NCBI RefSeq assembly: GCF_000011245.1
Contig: NC_004193.1
Coordinates: forward strand, 1,962,501-2,026,500
Direction of reading: 5' to 3'
DNA from: Oceanobacillus iheyensis HTE831
GTDB lineage: Bacteria; Bacillota; Bacilli; Bacillales; Amphibacillaceae
Length of the DNA stretch: 64,000 nt
In this document: piece by piece, positions 49,221-58,663 of the stretch
Layout: each line of letters begins with the position of its first letter
Numbering within the stretch: position 1 is the stretch's first letter
Notes under the pieces: generated by a model
What the model saw: the letters and a program-made list of their open reading frames with translations, nothing else
The model's database searches: none
Told to the model about the DNA's origin: nothing
Made by a program: the position numbers and the translations under genes

Positions 49221-49793
49221 TTAAATTCCTCCATTAATTTGATTTCGCAAGTCATTATAGGCATGAATGCTATCAGGATATATCGTATTATTCTTCGATA
49301 TTAAATACATCGTCGTATTCTTAGCTGCCATCCAACAAGCTTTAGTCAAATCTTCTTGTGCTAACTTACGGACTTCTTCCACTCCAGGGAATTGTCTGCC
49401 TGGTTCAATATAATCTGCTAAAAAGATAATTTTTTCTAACTGAGACATATTTGCTCTGCCAGTCGTGTGATATTTTATTGCATTTAGTACATCTGTGGTC
49501 TCTACCCCATATTTTTCTTTTATAATATGCGACGCTACCGGTCCATGCCATAATTCATGATGATAATTTAACAAGTCATTAGGGAGATCGGTTTCTATAA
49601 TAATCTGCTTCATTGTCGATTGATTATAGTACTTTGCATAATCATGAAAAATAGCCGCTAGTTCCGCATTACGAATAGACTCATTAAATCGTTTGGATAA
49701 CTCAACAGCAGTATCCACGACTCTTAGAGTATGTGCAAATCTATGCTCTGTTAACTGAGCTTGCACATCTTGTTTAATTACGTCCAAATCCAT
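49221..49793 (-). CDS. yqeK: HD-domain phosphohydrolase YqeK
   Basis: The 190-residue HD-domain protein has His21 and the HD pair His50-Asp51 (FHDYAKYYN), followed by YHHELWHGPVAS and IKYHTTGRANMS. Family members hydrolyse symmetric Ap4A to ADP. It overlaps nadD by 20 bp; the pair is often fused or adjacent, linking NAD synthesis with removal of Ap4A-type by-products. Confidence 0.93.
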   Translation of the reverse strand: MDLDVIKQDVQAQLTEHRFAHTLRVVDTAVELSKRFNESIRNAELAAIFHDYAKYYNQSTMKQIIIETDLPNDLLNYHHELWHGPVASHIIKEKYGVETTDVLNAIKYHTTGRANMSQLEKIIFLADYIEPGRQFPGVEEVRKLAQEDLTKACWMAAKNTTMYLISKNNTIYPDSIHAYNDLRNQINGGI

Positions 49794-50349
49794 ATAACTG
49801 ATGCTCCCTCACATATTGCATAACAGAATCGGGTAGTAGATATCGAATCCACTCCCTATTTTGTAATCTTTCACGTAAAATTGTAGAGGATAATTGGATA
49901 GTAGGAATATCTACAAAATCAACAGGATAAGATGTTTGCAATGAATAGCCCGGACGGCTCACACCAATAAATGTTATCATTTCCAATAATTCATCTATCC
50001 GATGCCATTTAGGTAAAAACTCCACCATATCTCCGCCAATAATAAAATAGAAAGTATGAGAAGGATACAAGTCTGTTAATTCCTGGATCGTATCATACGT
50101 ATATGATTTCCCTTCCCTTTTTAATTCCATATCATTTAACTTAAAAGACGGATGACTATCAATTGCTAATTGTATCATCGATGTCCGATGGTCTGCACTT
50201 GTAGTCGTGTCCTCCTTATGAGGAGGTGTATTCGTAGGAATAAACCAGATCTCATCTAATTCTTTAGCTCTTCTAACTTCTTCCGCTATCAATAAATGAC
50301 CCAGATGCGGAGGGTCAAAAGTGCCACCAAGGATACCTATTTCCCTCAA
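49774..50349 (-). CDS. nadD: Nicotinate-nucleotide adenylyltransferase NadD
   Basis: NadD adenylates nicotinate mononucleotide in NAD synthesis. The 191-residue protein has the nucleotidyltransferase motif GTFDPPHLGH (9-18) and the C-terminal LSSTILRERL (ISSTxIR type). It starts at TTG after AGAAGGTG. Confidence 0.97.
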   Translation of the reverse strand: MREIGILGGTFDPPHLGHLLIAEEVRRAKELDEIWFIPTNTPPHKEDTTTSADHRTSMIQLAIDSHPSFKLNDMELKREGKSYTYDTIQELTDLYPSHTFYFIIGGDMVEFLPKWHRIDELLEMITFIGVSRPGYSLQTSYPVDFVDIPTIQLSSTILRERLQNREWIRYLLPDSVMQYVREHQLYGFGRN

Positions 50350-50373
50350 TATTAATCACCTTCTGTAATTCTG

Positions 50374-50664
50374 TTATGGTAACCTAATCTGTTTATTTTC
50401 AACTGACTCTTTATATAATACGATATTATTCCCAATTACTTGTACAAGCTCAGCATTAGCTGAAGTCGAGATTTGCTCAGCAACTACGTCCTTGTCCTCC
50501 ATGCAATTTTGAAGAACACTAACTTTAATTAACTCTCTTTTTTCGAGCGCTTCCTCTATTTGTATAACCATATTATCATTAACCCCATCTTTCCCGACTT
50601 GAAAAATAGGTTTAAGTTGATTTGCTTGAGCTCGTAAAAATCTTCTTTGTTTTCCTGTTAGCAT
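50374..50664 (-). CDS. yhbY: YhbY-family (YqeI) RNA-binding protein
   Basis: A 96-residue CRM-domain protein that associates with pre-50S particles. It shows LTGKQRRFLRAQANQLKPIFQVGKDG at the N terminus and IGNNIVLYKES at the C terminus. The ATG at 50664 follows AAAGGAAG and lies 3 bp after the aroE stop; a longer upstream frame would overlap aroE and is rejected. Confidence 0.95.
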   Translation of the reverse strand: MLTGKQRRFLRAQANQLKPIFQVGKDGVNDNMVIQIEEALEKRELIKVSVLQNCMEDKDVVAEQISTSANAELVQVIGNNIVLYKESVENKQIRLP

Positions 50665-50666
50665 TA

Positions 50667-51497
50667 TTATCTTCCTTTCAATATTTGTTCGATTTGCATA
50701 TCCATTCCGGATACATTGACATTTGTTCCTGTCCATATTTCAAAAGCTGCTTGTGCTTGATATAACAACATAGTGTGTCCATGGTGAATATAGGGAGTGC
50801 GTTGTTTTGCTAATTGCAGAAAATGGGTTTCTAACGGTTGATATACGATATCACTAACAACCGTATCTTCATTAATCCTGTCTAATATAATAATCGAGCG
50901 TGGTTCATTCATTCCAACGGCAGACGTTTGAATAACTAAATCAAATTGATGTAACTCTTCTGCAGCTTCTTCCAAACTGATTGCTAAAGCTTGTTTATTT
51001 GTTCCAATTATTGATTCAGCTCGGCTTAAAGTCCGGTTAGCAATTTTAATATTATTATAGCCTTCATTTACTAGGGCATGGAAAATACCACGCGCCGCTC
51101 CACCAGCTCCAAGGATTAATACACGCTTATTCGTTACTCCCTTTAAGAAAGGATATGCTGCATATAAAGATCGTAAATAACCTATACCATCTGTATTATA
51201 TCCAATCCATTTCCCGTCTCTAATAGATACCGTATTTACTGCCCCCATTAAATTTGCTGTATCATCAACTTCATCTAAGAATTGCATAATCTTTTGTTTA
51301 TAAGGTACCGTAACATTAAAACCCGTCAAGACAGATTTTTTGAGTGTTGTTACATTATCTTCAAAGCTTTCTTCCGGGCTTATTTCAAAAAGTTCATACG
51401 TACCTTCAAGATTTGAACGTTTTAGAAATTCATTATGAATCCATGGTGACATTGAATGTTCTATTGGATAACCAATCAATTTTAAAGATAACGTCAA
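50667..51497 (-). CDS. aroE: Shikimate dehydrogenase AroE
   Basis: AroE reduces 3-dehydroshikimate with NADPH in aromatic amino-acid synthesis. Reading from TTG 51497 (after GGGAGGGGAG) gives 276 residues. Landmarks are IGYPIEHSMSPWIHN, NVTVPYK with catalytic Lys67, the NADP loop LGAGGAARGI and NRTLSRAE. It sits between yqeH and yhbY, a conserved order. Confidence 0.97.
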   Translation of the reverse strand: MTLSLKLIGYPIEHSMSPWIHNEFLKRSNLEGTYELFEISPEESFEDNVTTLKKSVLTGFNVTVPYKQKIMQFLDEVDDTANLMGAVNTVSIRDGKWIGYNTDGIGYLRSLYAAYPFLKGVTNKRVLILGAGGAARGIFHALVNEGYNNIKIANRTLSRAESIIGTNKQALAISLEEAAEELHQFDLVIQTSAVGMNEPRSIIILDRINEDTVVSDIVYQPLETHFLQLAKQRTPYIHHGHTMLLYQAQAAFEIWTGTNVNVSGMDMQIEQILKGR

Positions 51498-51516
51498 CGT
51501 TCTCCCCTCCCACATC

Positions 51517-52617
51517 TTAAATAAGTGACTTGCGTACAGTAATAGAAATGCCTTTCCAAGTATGAGCTTGTACAGTTGCTCCTTTTCCTTGCACACTGAT
51601 CCACCCTAATCCCGGAAATACAATATCCGTTTTCTCATCATTTAATTTAAACGTTTTACCCACAAATTCAGGTAGATTATTCACTGATTCAGAATCTGGG
51701 GGCGACAATAACGCTCCTAAATGATCTTCATAAAGCGCATCTGCTTTTTCCAGTTTCGTTCGATGAATGGATAACTCGTTAGAAAAATAGCATACAAATG
51801 ACTGTTTTTCCCCTTTTAGAAAATCTAAACGAGCTAAACCTCCTATAAATAAGGTTTGTTGATCCTGTAATTGATACACTCTTGCTTTAATCTCTTTATT
51901 AGGTGTAATTGTCTTTAAATCTTTATCTGAAACGTAATGAGCCATTTGCTGTTTATTTACAATTCCAGGTGTATCTACTAAAACATTACGTTCATCCAAA
52001 GGAATTTCAATAAAGCCTAATGTTGTCCCTGGAAAATATGAAGTAGTAATCGCATTTGCTTCCCCTGTTGATTGTTCAATCAACTTATTTATAAATGTAG
52101 ACTTACCAACATTTGTTGTACCAACAATAAATACATCCTTTTTACCTCTATATGTCTCGATTAATTGTTTTAGTGAATCAATCCCCGTTCCTTTTTTTGA
52201 AGAAATAAACGCAATATCTTTTACTTTTATTCCTAACTGACTAGCTTCCCGTTGCAACCAATTTTTCAGCTTATTTACATTCGTTGACTTTGGAAGAAGA
52301 TCTAATTTATTACCAACGAGAAGTATTGGATTGGCACCCGTAATTCTTGGTAAACTTTTTAATAATGTTCCGTCCACATCGAAAATATCGATAAGATGTA
52401 CGATTAATCCATCTGTATCACGAATAGAACTTACCATTTGTAAAAAATCATCATCCGATATATTTACATCTTGAATCTCATTATAATGTTTTAAACGAAA
52501 GCATCGTTTACACAATACTATTTCCTTATTTAAAGAACTTGGCGGCGCATAACCTACTTCAGATTCCTCAGAAGTTTGTATCTCTGCTCCACAGCCTTGG
52601 CAAATCAATTGCTCCAA
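51517..52617 (-). CDS. yqeH: Circularly permuted GTPase YqeH
   Basis: YqeH is needed for 30S ribosome assembly. The 366-residue protein has an N-terminal zinc finger (Cys6, Cys9, Cys36, Cys39), then GTPase motifs in permuted order: G4 NKLD (103-106), G1 GTTNVGKST (166-174), G3 DTPG (215-218), and a C-terminal RNA/protein-binding domain. It starts at TTG after GGGAGG, 3 bp after yqeG. Confidence 0.97.
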   Translation of the reverse strand: MEQLICQGCGAEIQTSEESEVGYAPPSSLNKEIVLCKRCFRLKHYNEIQDVNISDDDFLQMVSSIRDTDGLIVHLIDIFDVDGTLLKSLPRITGANPILLVGNKLDLLPKSTNVNKLKNWLQREASQLGIKVKDIAFISSKKGTGIDSLKQLIETYRGKKDVFIVGTTNVGKSTFINKLIEQSTGEANAITTSYFPGTTLGFIEIPLDERNVLVDTPGIVNKQQMAHYVSDKDLKTITPNKEIKARVYQLQDQQTLFIGGLARLDFLKGEKQSFVCYFSNELSIHRTKLEKADALYEDHLGALLSPPDSESVNNLPEFVGKTFKLNDEKTDIVFPGLGWISVQGKGATVQAHTWKGISITVRKSLI

Positions 52618-52619
52618 AA

Positions 52620-53135
52620 TTATTCCTCCCAGCTTATTTTTCCTTTACGACGCATATAATTCAGAATTCTGCGTTCGATCGTACGGTTTATTCTTGTAAT
52701 TTTCCCATCGGTCTCTACAATAGGTACAACTAATACAGTATAAAATCCTGCAAAATTTCCTCCTAAAACATCTGTTAAAAGTTGATCCCCTACAACCACG
52801 ATTTCCTCCTTAGATAACTCCATTTCTTTAGCTACTGTTTTAAATGCTTTACTCAATGGTTTTCTTGCACTATAAACAAACGGGGTTTCTAAAGGCTCAG
52901 AAAATACTTGTACTCTCTCTTGGTTATTATTTGAAATTATCGTTACTTTAATATCATTTTCACGCATTTCTTGAAACCATCTAACAACCTCAGGAGTAGC
53001 ATCCTTAACATCCCAAGCAACTAAGGTATTGTCTAAATCAGTTATGATCCCTTTAATACCACGTTTTTTTAATGTTGAAGGTTGCAAGTCAAATATACTT
53101 TTCACATGTTCATTTGGTAAAAATCTAGATAACAT
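52620..53135 (-). CDS. yqeG: HAD-family phosphatase YqeG
   Basis: The 171-residue HAD-superfamily hydrolase (subfamily IIIA) has the nucleophile motif DLDNTLVAWD, VTIISNNNQERV and GDQLLTDVLGGN. The physiological substrate is unknown; phosphatidylglycerophosphate phosphatase activity has been linked to related proteins. It is the first gene of the eight-gene operon running to yqeM. Start: ATG after GAGGTG. Confidence 0.93.
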   Translation of the reverse strand: MLSRFLPNEHVKSIFDLQPSTLKKRGIKGIITDLDNTLVAWDVKDATPEVVRWFQEMRENDIKVTIISNNNQERVQVFSEPLETPFVYSARKPLSKAFKTVAKEMELSKEEIVVVGDQLLTDVLGGNFAGFYTVLVVPIVETDGKITRINRTIERRILNYMRRKGKISWEE

Positions 53136-53329
53136 CTTCACACCTCATGTTCTTCCATCTTATCACTAATGCAATATCTCATTATAACTAATCCTATTAC
53201 ATCTTACTAGGTTTTTTAAAGCAATAACCATAATAAAACTATAATTGTATGCAGATTAATTGGAATTCATCACTTCATTGTCAATATAATCAGAAGAATC
53301 GTTCGACAAATTACTACTAATATCGATTC
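53136..53329. other. yqeG-sda intergenic region, left part
   Basis: AT-rich sequence holding the presumed yqeG promoter (TATAAT on the minus strand about 50 bp before the gene). No gene is seen. The DnaA boxes of sda begin to the right. Confidence 0.5.
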
Positions 53330-53429
53330 TGTGGATAACTTTACTAACATTATAAAAGTTTATATAACGGATATTACAGAAGTTATTTATATCTTTATAC
53401 ACAAGTTATCTACATACTGATGTAGATAA
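53330..53429. promoter_or_regulatory. DnaA-box cluster upstream of sda
   Basis: Four DnaA-box-like 9-mers lie within 100 bp: TGTGGATAA (53330-53338, exact reverse of TTATCCACA), TTATACACA (53395-53403), TTATCTACA (53406-53414) and TGTAGATAA (53421-53429, reverse of TTATCTACA). In B. subtilis DnaA activates sda directly through such boxes. Confidence 0.85.
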
Positions 53430-53437
53430 CTTCAACC

Positions 53438-53466
53438 TTGTCCAACGTGAAATTACGTGTTAAATT
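53438..53466 (+). promoter_or_regulatory. Candidate sigma-A promoter of sda
   Basis: TTGTCC, 17 bases, TAAATT, directly after the DnaA boxes and about 45 bp before sda. Confidence 0.5.
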
Positions 53467-53510
53467 ATTAATAACTTTAAGACAGATGAAGGGTAGGAGG
53501 AGGCTGTATT

Positions 53511-53651
53511 ATGGAAAATTTATCAGATGAATTACTGCTTGAATCCTATTATACAGCATGCGAATTACAGTTAAGTCCTGACTTTCTTTCTTTATTTGAA
53601 GAGGAAATTCATAAACGTTGTCTTTCTCACAAAATCAAAAATACTGTTTAA
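53511..53651 (+). CDS. sda: Sporulation checkpoint protein Sda
   Basis: Sda is a small helical-hairpin inhibitor of the sporulation kinases KinA and KinB; it stops sporulation during replication or after DNA damage. This 46-residue protein has the same length as B. subtilis Sda and the motif LSDELLLESYYTACELQLSPDFLSL. The ATG follows GGAGGAGG. Degradation signals at the C terminus are unlike B. subtilis (IKNTV here). Confidence 0.94.
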   Translation: MENLSDELLLESYYTACELQLSPDFLSLFEEEIHKRCLSHKIKNTV

Positions 53652-53668
53652 TTTTGTCTAAAACAAGC

Positions 53669-53708
53669 AAGCGATCTTCAAATTTCACTTTTGAAGGTCC
53701 TTTTTTTT
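53669..53708 (+). terminator. Terminator of sda
   Basis: ATCTTCAAA and TTTTGAAGG pair in a hairpin followed by eight Ts on the plus strand. Confidence 0.85.
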
Positions 53709-53994
53709 GACTTTTTTTTGAAATTTGAGGCTGTTTTTTCCTATTTAATATAAAAAGTTAAAGCTAGTTTTTTTGCATACTTTATACATGCATGCACTTC
53801 TCTTATAGGTTATACTGTTAAATAGTTCAGCATCTATATAGTTATCACAACAGAGATATTGTATGTAACTTAAATACAAGGAATTTTAAATTCAGTATGG
53901 ATGATTTCTTTCCATTGTGGAATCTTAATTAAAAAACCAAAAGATAACTAAATAAAAAAATATGCTTTTTATGTTAGAAAAGGAGGAATTATCT
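53709..53994. other. Leader/intergenic region upstream of mrpA
   Basis: About 285 bp without a gene, presumably holding the mrp promoter. I see a TATACT box near 53810 without a good -35, and a CATGCATG palindrome just before it. I could not assign a promoter with confidence. Confidence 0.4.
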
Positions 53995-56412
53995 TTGACA
54001 GTTTTACATTGGGCTACTCTATCCCCCTTTTTGATAGCCATTCTTATTCCGTTTTTGTATAAATATGTAAGGAAAGTGCATACTGGCTGGTTTGTTTTAC
54101 TCTTGCCTTTTACTTTATTTATCTATTTTCTTTCGTTTTTATCAAGTACTAGAGAAGGAAATGTAATTTCTGAACATCTTGCATGGGTACCTTCCCTTGG
54201 TATCAATTTTAATTTATACATAGATGGTCTTAGTCTATTATTTGCTTTATTAATTACTGGGATTGGTACATTAGTTGTACTTTATTCCATATTTTATCTC
54301 TCAGATATTAAAGAGAAGCTGAACAATTTTTATGTATATCTCTTAATGTTTATGGGAGCAATGTTAGGAGTCGTTTTATCCGATAACCTAATAGTTATCT
54401 ATGTGTTTTGGGAAGTAACTAGTATTGCTTCGTCCTTGTTAATTAGTTATTGGTATGGCAGAGAAAAATCAATATACGGTGCTCAAAAATCAATGTATAT
54501 CACTGTATTTGGTGGTTTGTCGATGCTTGGAGGATTCTCCCTTTTATATGTAATCGCTGGTACATTCAGTATTCGTGAATTAATTGCAAATGCAGATATT
54601 GTTATGGCAAGTTCACTATTTCTACCTGCAATGATTCTTGTATTATTAGGTGCATTTACAAAATCTGCTCAGTTTCCTTTTCATATCTGGCTACCAGATG
54701 CAATGGAAGCTCCAACCCCAGTTAGTGCTTATCTTCACTCCGCTACAATGGTAAAAGCGGGGATTTACCTTGTCGCTCGATTAACAGGTGTGTTCGGAGG
54801 AAGCCCTGAGTGGTTCTGGATAATTACAATTGCTGGACTAACTACATTGGCGTGGGGATCTATATCCGCTGTTCGTCAAAAAGATTTAAAAGGTATATTA
54901 GCCTTTTCGACTATTAGTCAATTAGGCTTAATTATGAGTTTACTTGGCGTCGGTTCTGCTGCATTCTACTTCCAAGATGGTAATAATGCATTATATACTA
55001 CTGCTATTTTAGCAGCAGTATTTCACTTAATTAACCATGCTACCTTCAAAGGAAGCTTATTTATGGCTGTAGGTATCATTGATCATGAAACTGGTACAAG
55101 AGATATAAGAAATCTCGGTGGTTTAATGACCATTATGCCTATTACAGCAACTGTCTCTCTAGTTGGATTAGCTTCAATGGCTGGATTACCACCATTCAAT
55201 GGGTTCTTAAGTAAAGAATTGTTCTTTACAGGTATGTTGAATGCAACGGAATACGGTATATTTAATCTAGAAACAATGGGATATATCATACCTATTGTCG
55301 CTTGGATCGCTAGCGTTTTTACTTTCTTATACTGTATGATTATGTTCTTCCGTACATTTACTGGTAAATTTGATGGAAGCAAACTAAAAGTAGACCATGT
55401 ACATGAAGCTCCAATTGGAATGCTAATAAGTCCTGTTATTTTAGGAATTCTAGTTATTTTATTTGGTCTATTCCCAAATGTATTAGCTTATTCGTTAATA
55501 GAGCCTGCGATGGCTGGTATTTTGCCAGGAATTTTAAACCCAGGTGAGTTTTTCAATGTTCACATTACACATTGGCATGGTTTTATACCAGAACTCTTTA
55601 TGACAATTGGTGTGATCGTTCTTGGAGTAATTTTATACCTGTCAATGAGTAAATGGCAGAAAACTGCTTTTTACCTTGGTGAAAGAGACATCTTTAATTA
55701 TGCCTATGACTATGGTTATGACGGATTAATTAAAGGATCGCAATGGATAACACGCATTCAAATGACCGGGCGACTTCGGGACTATTTTATCTATATGTGT
55801 GGATTTATGATTCTTCTTATAGGATATACGATGTATAAGTTTAATCTTCCTTCGTTTAACACGATGGAACTTTCCCCAATCGAACCATTTATCTGGATAG
55901 TTGCTATCGTATTTATTGGTTCTGTTATTGCAGTACCATTTATCAATAATCGTCTTGGATTGATTATCCTTACAGGAGTAACCGGATATATTGTAGCTCT
56001 ATTTTTTGTTGTATTCCGTGCACCCGATTTAGCACTAACCCAATTACTTGTTGAAACTGTTACTGTAATTCTTTTCATGCTTGCTTTTTACCACTTACCT
56101 AAATTGAAAAAAGAAAAAACAAGCAAAGGTATACATGCGATAAAGCTTATTATTTCAATTTCGTTTGGAGTAATGATAACACTTGTATCATTAAGTGCAT
56201 TTTCAATGGGTAGTACAGCTGGAATGCCATCTATTTCCGAGTACTTCACTGAATTCTCAAAAGAACTCGCAGGAGGATACAATATTGTAAATGTCATTCT
56301 AGTTGATTTTCGTGGTTTAGATACTATGTTGGAGATTCTTGTTGTAGGGGTAGCTGTTTTATCAATAATCAGCCTTATAAAACTCCGTTTCAAAGGGAGT
56401 GAAGATGTATGA
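53995..56412 (+). CDS. mrpA: Mrp Na+/H+ antiporter subunit A
   Basis: The largest subunit of the Mrp antiporter, related to NuoL of complex I, central to Na+ and pH homeostasis in alkaline or salty media. Starting at TTG about 53995 (after AAAAGGAGG) gives about 805 residues and the N terminus MTVLHWATLSPFL. It has about 20 transmembrane helices, with the proton-channel signature APTPVSAYLHSATMVKAGIYL and a C-terminal MrpB-like domain. The start may be one base off in my count. It overlaps mrpB by 4 bp (ATGA). Confidence 0.96.
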   Translation: MTVLHWATLSPFLIAILIPFLYKYVRKVHTGWFVLLLPFTLFIYFLSFLSSTREGNVISEHLAWVPSLGINFNLYIDGLSLLFALLITGIGTLVVLYSIFYLSDIKEKLNNFYVYLLMFMGAMLGVVLSDNLIVIYVFWEVTSIASSLLISYWYGREKSIYGAQKSMYITVFGGLSMLGGFSLLYVIAGTFSIRELIANADIVMASSLFLPAMILVLLGAFTKSAQFPFHIWLPDAMEAPTPVSAYLHSATMVKAGIYLVARLTGVFGGSPEWFWIITIAGLTTLAWGSISAVRQKDLKGILAFSTISQLGLIMSLLGVGSAAFYFQDGNNALYTTAILAAVFHLINHATFKGSLFMAVGIIDHETGTRDIRNLGGLMTIMPITATVSLVGLASMAGLPPFNGFLSKELFFTGMLNATEYGIFNLETMGYIIPIVAWIASVFTFLYCMIMFFRTFTGKFDGSKLKVDHVHEAPIGMLISPVILGILVILFGLFPNVLAYSLIEPAMAGILPGILNPGEFFNVHITHWHGFIPELFMTIGVIVLGVILYLSMSKWQKTAFYLGERDIFNYAYDYGYDGLIKGSQWITRIQMTGRLRDYFIYMCGFMILLIGYTMYKFNLPSFNTMELSPIEPFIWIVAIVFIGSVIAVPFINNRLGLIILTGVTGYIVALFFVVFRAPDLALTQLLVETVTVILFMLAFYHLPKLKKEKTSKGIHAIKLIISISFGVMITLVSLSAFSMGSTAGMPSISEYFTEFSKELAGGYNIVNVILVDFRGLDTMLEILVVGVAVLSIISLIKLRFKGSEDV

Positions 56413-56843
56413 AACAAGTAAAACCGAATGATGTTATGTTACAAACTTTTGCTCGTATGTTAATTTTTATAATACTTGCGTTCTCCATCTACCTACTGTT
56501 AGCCGGACATAATAGTCCTGGAGGGGGATTTATAGGTGGTTTGATGACCGCCAGCGCCATTTTGATTCTTTATTTAGCGTTCGATATGAAAACAATTCGT
56601 AAATCCATACCAATTGACTTTGTTAAGATTATTGGAATTGGATTGCTATTTGCAAGTTTAACCGGTGTGGTATCCATGCTCTTTGGATTTCCTTATCTAA
56701 CTCAATTCTTTGACTATTTTCATATCCCCCTTTTAGGGGAAGTAGAATTGACTACAGCACTACCATTTGATTTAGGTGTATATTTTGTCGTTGTAGGTAG
56801 TGCATTAACGATAATATTAACAATCGCGGAGGATGATAATTAA
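56409..56843 (+). CDS. mrpB: Mrp antiporter subunit B
   Basis: The 144-residue membrane protein has four transmembrane helices and the MnhB signature LAGHNSPGGGFIGGLMTA near residue 36. It is translationally coupled to mrpA (ATGA) and to mrpC (one shared base). Like the other subunits it is required for the hetero-oligomeric antiporter. Confidence 0.96.
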   Translation: MKQVKPNDVMLQTFARMLIFIILAFSIYLLLAGHNSPGGGFIGGLMTASAILILYLAFDMKTIRKSIPIDFVKIIGIGLLFASLTGVVSMLFGFPYLTQFFDYFHIPLLGEVELTTALPFDLGVYFVVVGSALTIILTIAEDDN

Positions 56844-57181
56844 TGGAACTATTGATGTCAATCATCATTGGAATAGTATTCAGTGTCAGTATCTATTTAT
56901 TCATGTCCAGAAGTCTACTCCGTGTAGCTGTAGCAAGTGTAATACTTTCACATGGTGTACACTTACTTCTTCTAACCATGTCTGGATTACAAAGAGGTAT
57001 TGCACCAATTTTAAGTTTTGAATCTGATGCCTATGCAGATGCCCTTCCACAAGCATTAGTACTAACAGCAATTGTTATTAGTTTTGCAGTAACTTCTCTA
57101 TTGCTTGTTATGGCATATCGCACATATAAAGTGCATCAAACGGATGATTTAGAAGAGTTAAGGGGTTCTGCTGATGAGTAA
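56843..57181 (+). CDS. mrpC: Mrp antiporter subunit C
   Basis: The 112-residue protein resembles complex I subunit NuoK: three transmembrane helices with the conserved phrase DALPQALVLTAIVISFAVTS. It overlaps mrpD by 8 bp. Confidence 0.97.
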   Translation: MELLMSIIIGIVFSVSIYLFMSRSLLRVAVASVILSHGVHLLLLTMSGLQRGIAPILSFESDAYADALPQALVLTAIVISFAVTSLLLVMAYRTYKVHQTDDLEELRGSADE

Positions 57182-58658
57182 TTTAGTTATTTTGCCGATT
57201 ATAATACCATTTATAATAGGTGCTATATTATTAATGTTTGCAAAGCACCATAAAGTACAGCGTATAATTAGTAGTATTTCCATAATTATATTATTAGCTC
57301 TAGCTATATATCTTGCTATTTATGCATACCAACATGGTACTCTAGTATTAGAACTAGGTAATTGGGATGCCCCATTCGGTATTGTGCTAGTTGCTGACTT
57401 ACTGTCAACATTTATGGTATTACTCGCTACCCTTGTTGGAGCGGTATGTTTATTCTTTGCTTTTAAAACAATAAGTCCGGATAGAGAAAAGTATTATTTC
57501 TATCCACTTTATTTCTTTTTACTAATCGGTGTAAATGGAGCATTTTTAACCGGTGATCTATTTAATTTATTTGTATTTTTTGAGGTAATGTTAATTGCCT
57601 CATACGGATTAATTGTCCATGGTGGTACAGGCTATCAGTTACGAGAATCATTTAAATATGTGATTATCAATGTTTTTGCTTCCGGGTTATTTATAGTAGC
57701 AATTGCGTGGATTTACTCTATTACTGGTACAATGAATATGGCTCATATAGGAGAAAGAGTTGCAGAACTTGACCAAGCAGGTGCATTAAATGTGGTAGCT
57801 ATCCTCTTATTTATTGTATTTGCTTCAAAAGGTGCCCTATTCCCTCTTTATTTTTGGTTACCAAAATCCTATTTTGGTCCTCCAGCTGCAATTGCAGCAT
57901 TATTTGGTGGATTACTTACCAAGGTCGGGATATATGCGATCATTCGCACTTTTACAGTTATTTTCAATCATGATCCTGGATTCACTCATAAAGGAATTAT
58001 TGTCACCATCGCTGGTTTTACAATGTTATTTGGCGTGTTAGGAGCTGTATCTCAATTTGATTTCAAACGTATCCTTTCCTACCATATTATTAGTCAGGTT
58101 GGATATATGGTTATGGGACTAGGAATCTTCACGCCATTAGCTATGGCGGGCGCTATCTATTATATAGCACATCATATGATTGTAAAAACTGCATTATTCT
58201 TATTCGCTGGTGTAACAGAGAAAATAACAGGAACAACTGATTTAAAGAAAATGGGAGGACTACTTGGAAGTCATCCTGCCCTAGCATGGATGTTCTTTAT
58301 TACCGCTGTCTCATTAGCTGGAATACCTCCTTTAAGTGGATTCTTCAGTAAATTCCCGATCATCTTGGCAGGTTTTGAAGAAGGACAATATGTGATTTCT
58401 GGAGTAGCATTACTTGTAGGTTTATTAACACTATTTTCGATGATGAAAATATTCAGTTATGCCTTTTGGGGTAAGCAAAAGCATACAGAAGAACAAGCAA
58501 ATATCCCTATCGGTAAATTATTGTTACCAGTGGTACCATTAGTTGCATTAACGATAATTTTAGGATTCGCAGCTGAGCCAATCTTCACTTACTCATTAGA
58601 TGTTGCTGAACAGATTATGGATCCTTCAAATTATATTGAATCTGTCCTTAAGGAGTAG
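57174..58658 (+). CDS. mrpD: Mrp antiporter subunit D
   Basis: The 494-residue NuoN/NuoM-like subunit has about 14 helices, the key FFEVMLIASYGLIV block with the conserved Glu, and KGALFPLYFWLPKSYFGPPAAIAALFGGLLTKVGIYAIIR. MrpA and MrpD are thought to form the ion paths. It meets mrpE at its stop. Confidence 0.97.
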   Translation: MSNLVILPIIIPFIIGAILLMFAKHHKVQRIISSISIIILLALAIYLAIYAYQHGTLVLELGNWDAPFGIVLVADLLSTFMVLLATLVGAVCLFFAFKTISPDREKYYFYPLYFFLLIGVNGAFLTGDLFNLFVFFEVMLIASYGLIVHGGTGYQLRESFKYVIINVFASGLFIVAIAWIYSITGTMNMAHIGERVAELDQAGALNVVAILLFIVFASKGALFPLYFWLPKSYFGPPAAIAALFGGLLTKVGIYAIIRTFTVIFNHDPGFTHKGIIVTIAGFTMLFGVLGAVSQFDFKRILSYHIISQVGYMVMGLGIFTPLAMAGAIYYIAHHMIVKTALFLFAGVTEKITGTTDLKKMGGLLGSHPALAWMFFITAVSLAGIPPLSGFFSKFPIILAGFEEGQYVISGVALLVGLLTLFSMMKIFSYAFWGKQKHTEEQANIPIGKLLLPVVPLVALTIILGFAAEPIFTYSLDVAEQIMDPSNYIESVLKE

Positions 58659-58663
58659 TGATT

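Noticed and set aside
48053..53309. TTGTCGAA motifs (Spo0A-box-like) at 48053-48060 and 53302-53309
   Set aside because: Exact matches, but an 8-mer is expected about twice by chance in 64 kb on both strands, and there is no second box nearby.
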